A stretch of 7,122 nt of DNA. Origin: Betaproteobacteria bacterium (GTDB lineage Bacteria; Pseudomonadota; Gammaproteobacteria; Burkholderiales; Burkholderiaceae_C). Shown piece by piece: positions 6,259 through 7,122 of this stretch; the stretch's first letter is position 1, and each line of letters starts with the position of its first letter. The translations under genes were made by a program, and so were the position numbers. The stretch lies in assembly GCA_005884255.1 (NCBI GenBank), contig VBDL01000244.1:1-7122 (forward strand), given 5' to 3'. The notes under the pieces were generated by a model that saw only the letters and a list, made by a program, of their open reading frames with translations, did not search any database and had not been told where the DNA came from.

Positions 6259-7122
6259 ACACCTTCCTGCGCCTGCAGGGCATCCGCAAGCAGTTCGGCG
6301 CCTTCACCGCGCTCGAGCATGTCGACCTCGACATCGAGCGCGGCGAGTTCGTCTGCTTCCTCGGGCCCTCGGGCTGCGGCAAGACCACCTTGCTGCGCAT
6401 CATCGCTGGGCTCGAGACGCAGACCGCGGGCCGCATCGAGCAGGCCGGGCGCGACATCTCGCGGCTGCCGCCCGCGGAGCGCGACTACGGCATCGTGTTC
6501 CAGTCGTACGCGCTCTTCCCCAACCTGACGGTGGCCGGCAACGTGGCCTATGGCCTCGTGAACCGCAAGGTGGCGAAGGCGGCGGCGAAGGCGCGCGTGG
6601 CCGAGCTGCTGCAGCTCGTCGGGCTGCCGGGCTGCGAGGTCAAGTACCCGGCGCAGCTCTCGGGCGGACAGCAGCAGCGCATCGCGCTGGCGCGCGCGTT
6701 GGCCACGTGGCCCGGGCTGCTGCTGCTCGACGAGCCGCTGTCGGCGCTGGATGCCATCGTGCGCGTGAAGCTGCGGCAGGAGATCCGCAGCCTGCAGCGC
6801 AAGCTCGGCGTGACGACCATCATGGTCACGCACGACCAGGAAGAGGCGCTGTCGGTGGCCGACCGCATCGTCGTGATGAACCAGGGCACGATCGAGCAGG
6901 TCGGCACGCCGATGCAGGTGTACCGCGACCCGGCCACGTTGTTCGTCGCCGATTTCGTCGGGCGCATCAACGCGCTGCCGGCGGTGCTCGAAAGTGGCAA
7001 CACGATCCGCTTCGGCGAGCGCGTGTTCGCCTGCGCGCACAACGGCGAGCCGGGGCGCGAGGTGAAGGTCTATCTGCGGCCGGAGGACGTGCTGGCGCGG
7101 CCCGTGCCCGATGGCGACCCGA
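6255..7122 (+). CDS. phnT: 2-aminoethylphosphonate-type ABC transporter, ATP-binding protein (3' end cut by window)
   Basis: This is the cytoplasmic ATPase that powers the importer served by the preceding binding protein. The 289 codons visible hold a complete nucleotide-binding domain: Walker A GPSGCGKTT (37-45), Q-loop Gln83 in VFQSYALFPN, signature LSGGQQQR (135-142), Walker B LLLLDEP (155-161), D-loop SALDA (163-167) and switch His193 in VTHDQEEAL. From about residue 235 a TOBE-type substrate-linked domain begins, with VYLRPEDV near the right edge; relatives run to about 350-370 residues, so the last fifth is outside. The start ATG overlaps the phnS stop (6255-6258) without its own clear ribosome site, so translation is probably coupled. 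Sequence alone would also fit the spermidine or iron branch (PotA/FbpC); the neighbours favour the phosphonate PhnT2 branch. Permease genes would be expected next but are not in the window. Confidence 0.9.
   Translation, partial: MNTFLRLQGIRKQFGAFTALEHVDLDIERGEFVCFLGPSGCGKTTLLRIIAGLETQTAGRIEQAGRDISRLPPAERDYGIVFQSYALFPNLTVAGNVAYGLVNRKVAKAAAKARVAELLQLVGLPGCEVKYPAQLSGGQQQRIALARALATWPGLLLLDEPLSALDAIVRVKLRQEIRSLQRKLGVTTIMVTHDQEEALSVADRIVVMNQGTIEQVGTPMQVYRDPATLFVADFVGRINALPAVLESGNTIRFGERVFACAHNGEPGREVKVYLRPEDVLARPVPDGDP

Noticed and set aside
6147..7040. 297-codon minus-strand frame opposite phnT
   Set aside because: Antisense of a complete ABC ATPase domain with all nucleotide-binding motifs.
1..7122. 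CRISPR arrays, tRNA or rRNA genes, transposase genes
   Set aside because: No regularly spaced repeats, tRNA-like folds, rRNA segments or transposase motifs were seen on either strand.

Overview
The window is a strongly GC-rich bacterial segment with G/C-biased third codon positions. Its gene content and protein style point to a betaproteobacterium, probably Burkholderiales. This is an inference from the sequence alone. All recognisable genes belong to one phosphonate locus for 2-aminoethylphosphonate (AEP) or phosphonoacetate use, laid out as two divergent transcription units.

Minus strand, read from about 5043 down to 1: a leader of about 230 nt, then a GntR/FCD regulator (phnR-like), phosphonoacetate hydrolase (phnA), phosphonoacetaldehyde dehydrogenase (phnY) and a Na/Pi-cotransporter family protein with a PhoU-like tail that runs off the left edge. 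Each gene overlaps the next by 4 to 11 bases, so this looks like one translationally coupled operon. Plus strand, from about 5132: an AEP-type periplasmic binding protein (phnS-like) and its ABC ATPase (phnT-like, cut by the right edge), overlapping by ATGA. Permease genes and the AEP:pyruvate transaminase phnW are not in the window and may lie to the right.

Expected pathway: the ABC transporter imports AEP; a transaminase (not seen) makes phosphonoacetaldehyde; PhnY oxidises it to phosphonoacetate; PhnA hydrolyses that to acetate and phosphate. The Na/Pi protein may move or export the released phosphate. The GntR protein probably controls the divergent promoters at about 5050-5125.

Two things stand out. 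First, phnA is broken at its 5' end. The natural start (4112, overlapping the regulator stop) is out of frame with the rest of the enzyme, and about 50-60 bases encoding the N-terminal strand and a metal-ligand Asp seem to be missing. Second, the operon leader holds a long, almost perfectly paired nested inverted repeat (4904-5008, with a 10-bp perfect hairpin at its centre and possible terminal repeats at 4817 and 5032). It could be a structured leader RNA or a small inserted repeat element.
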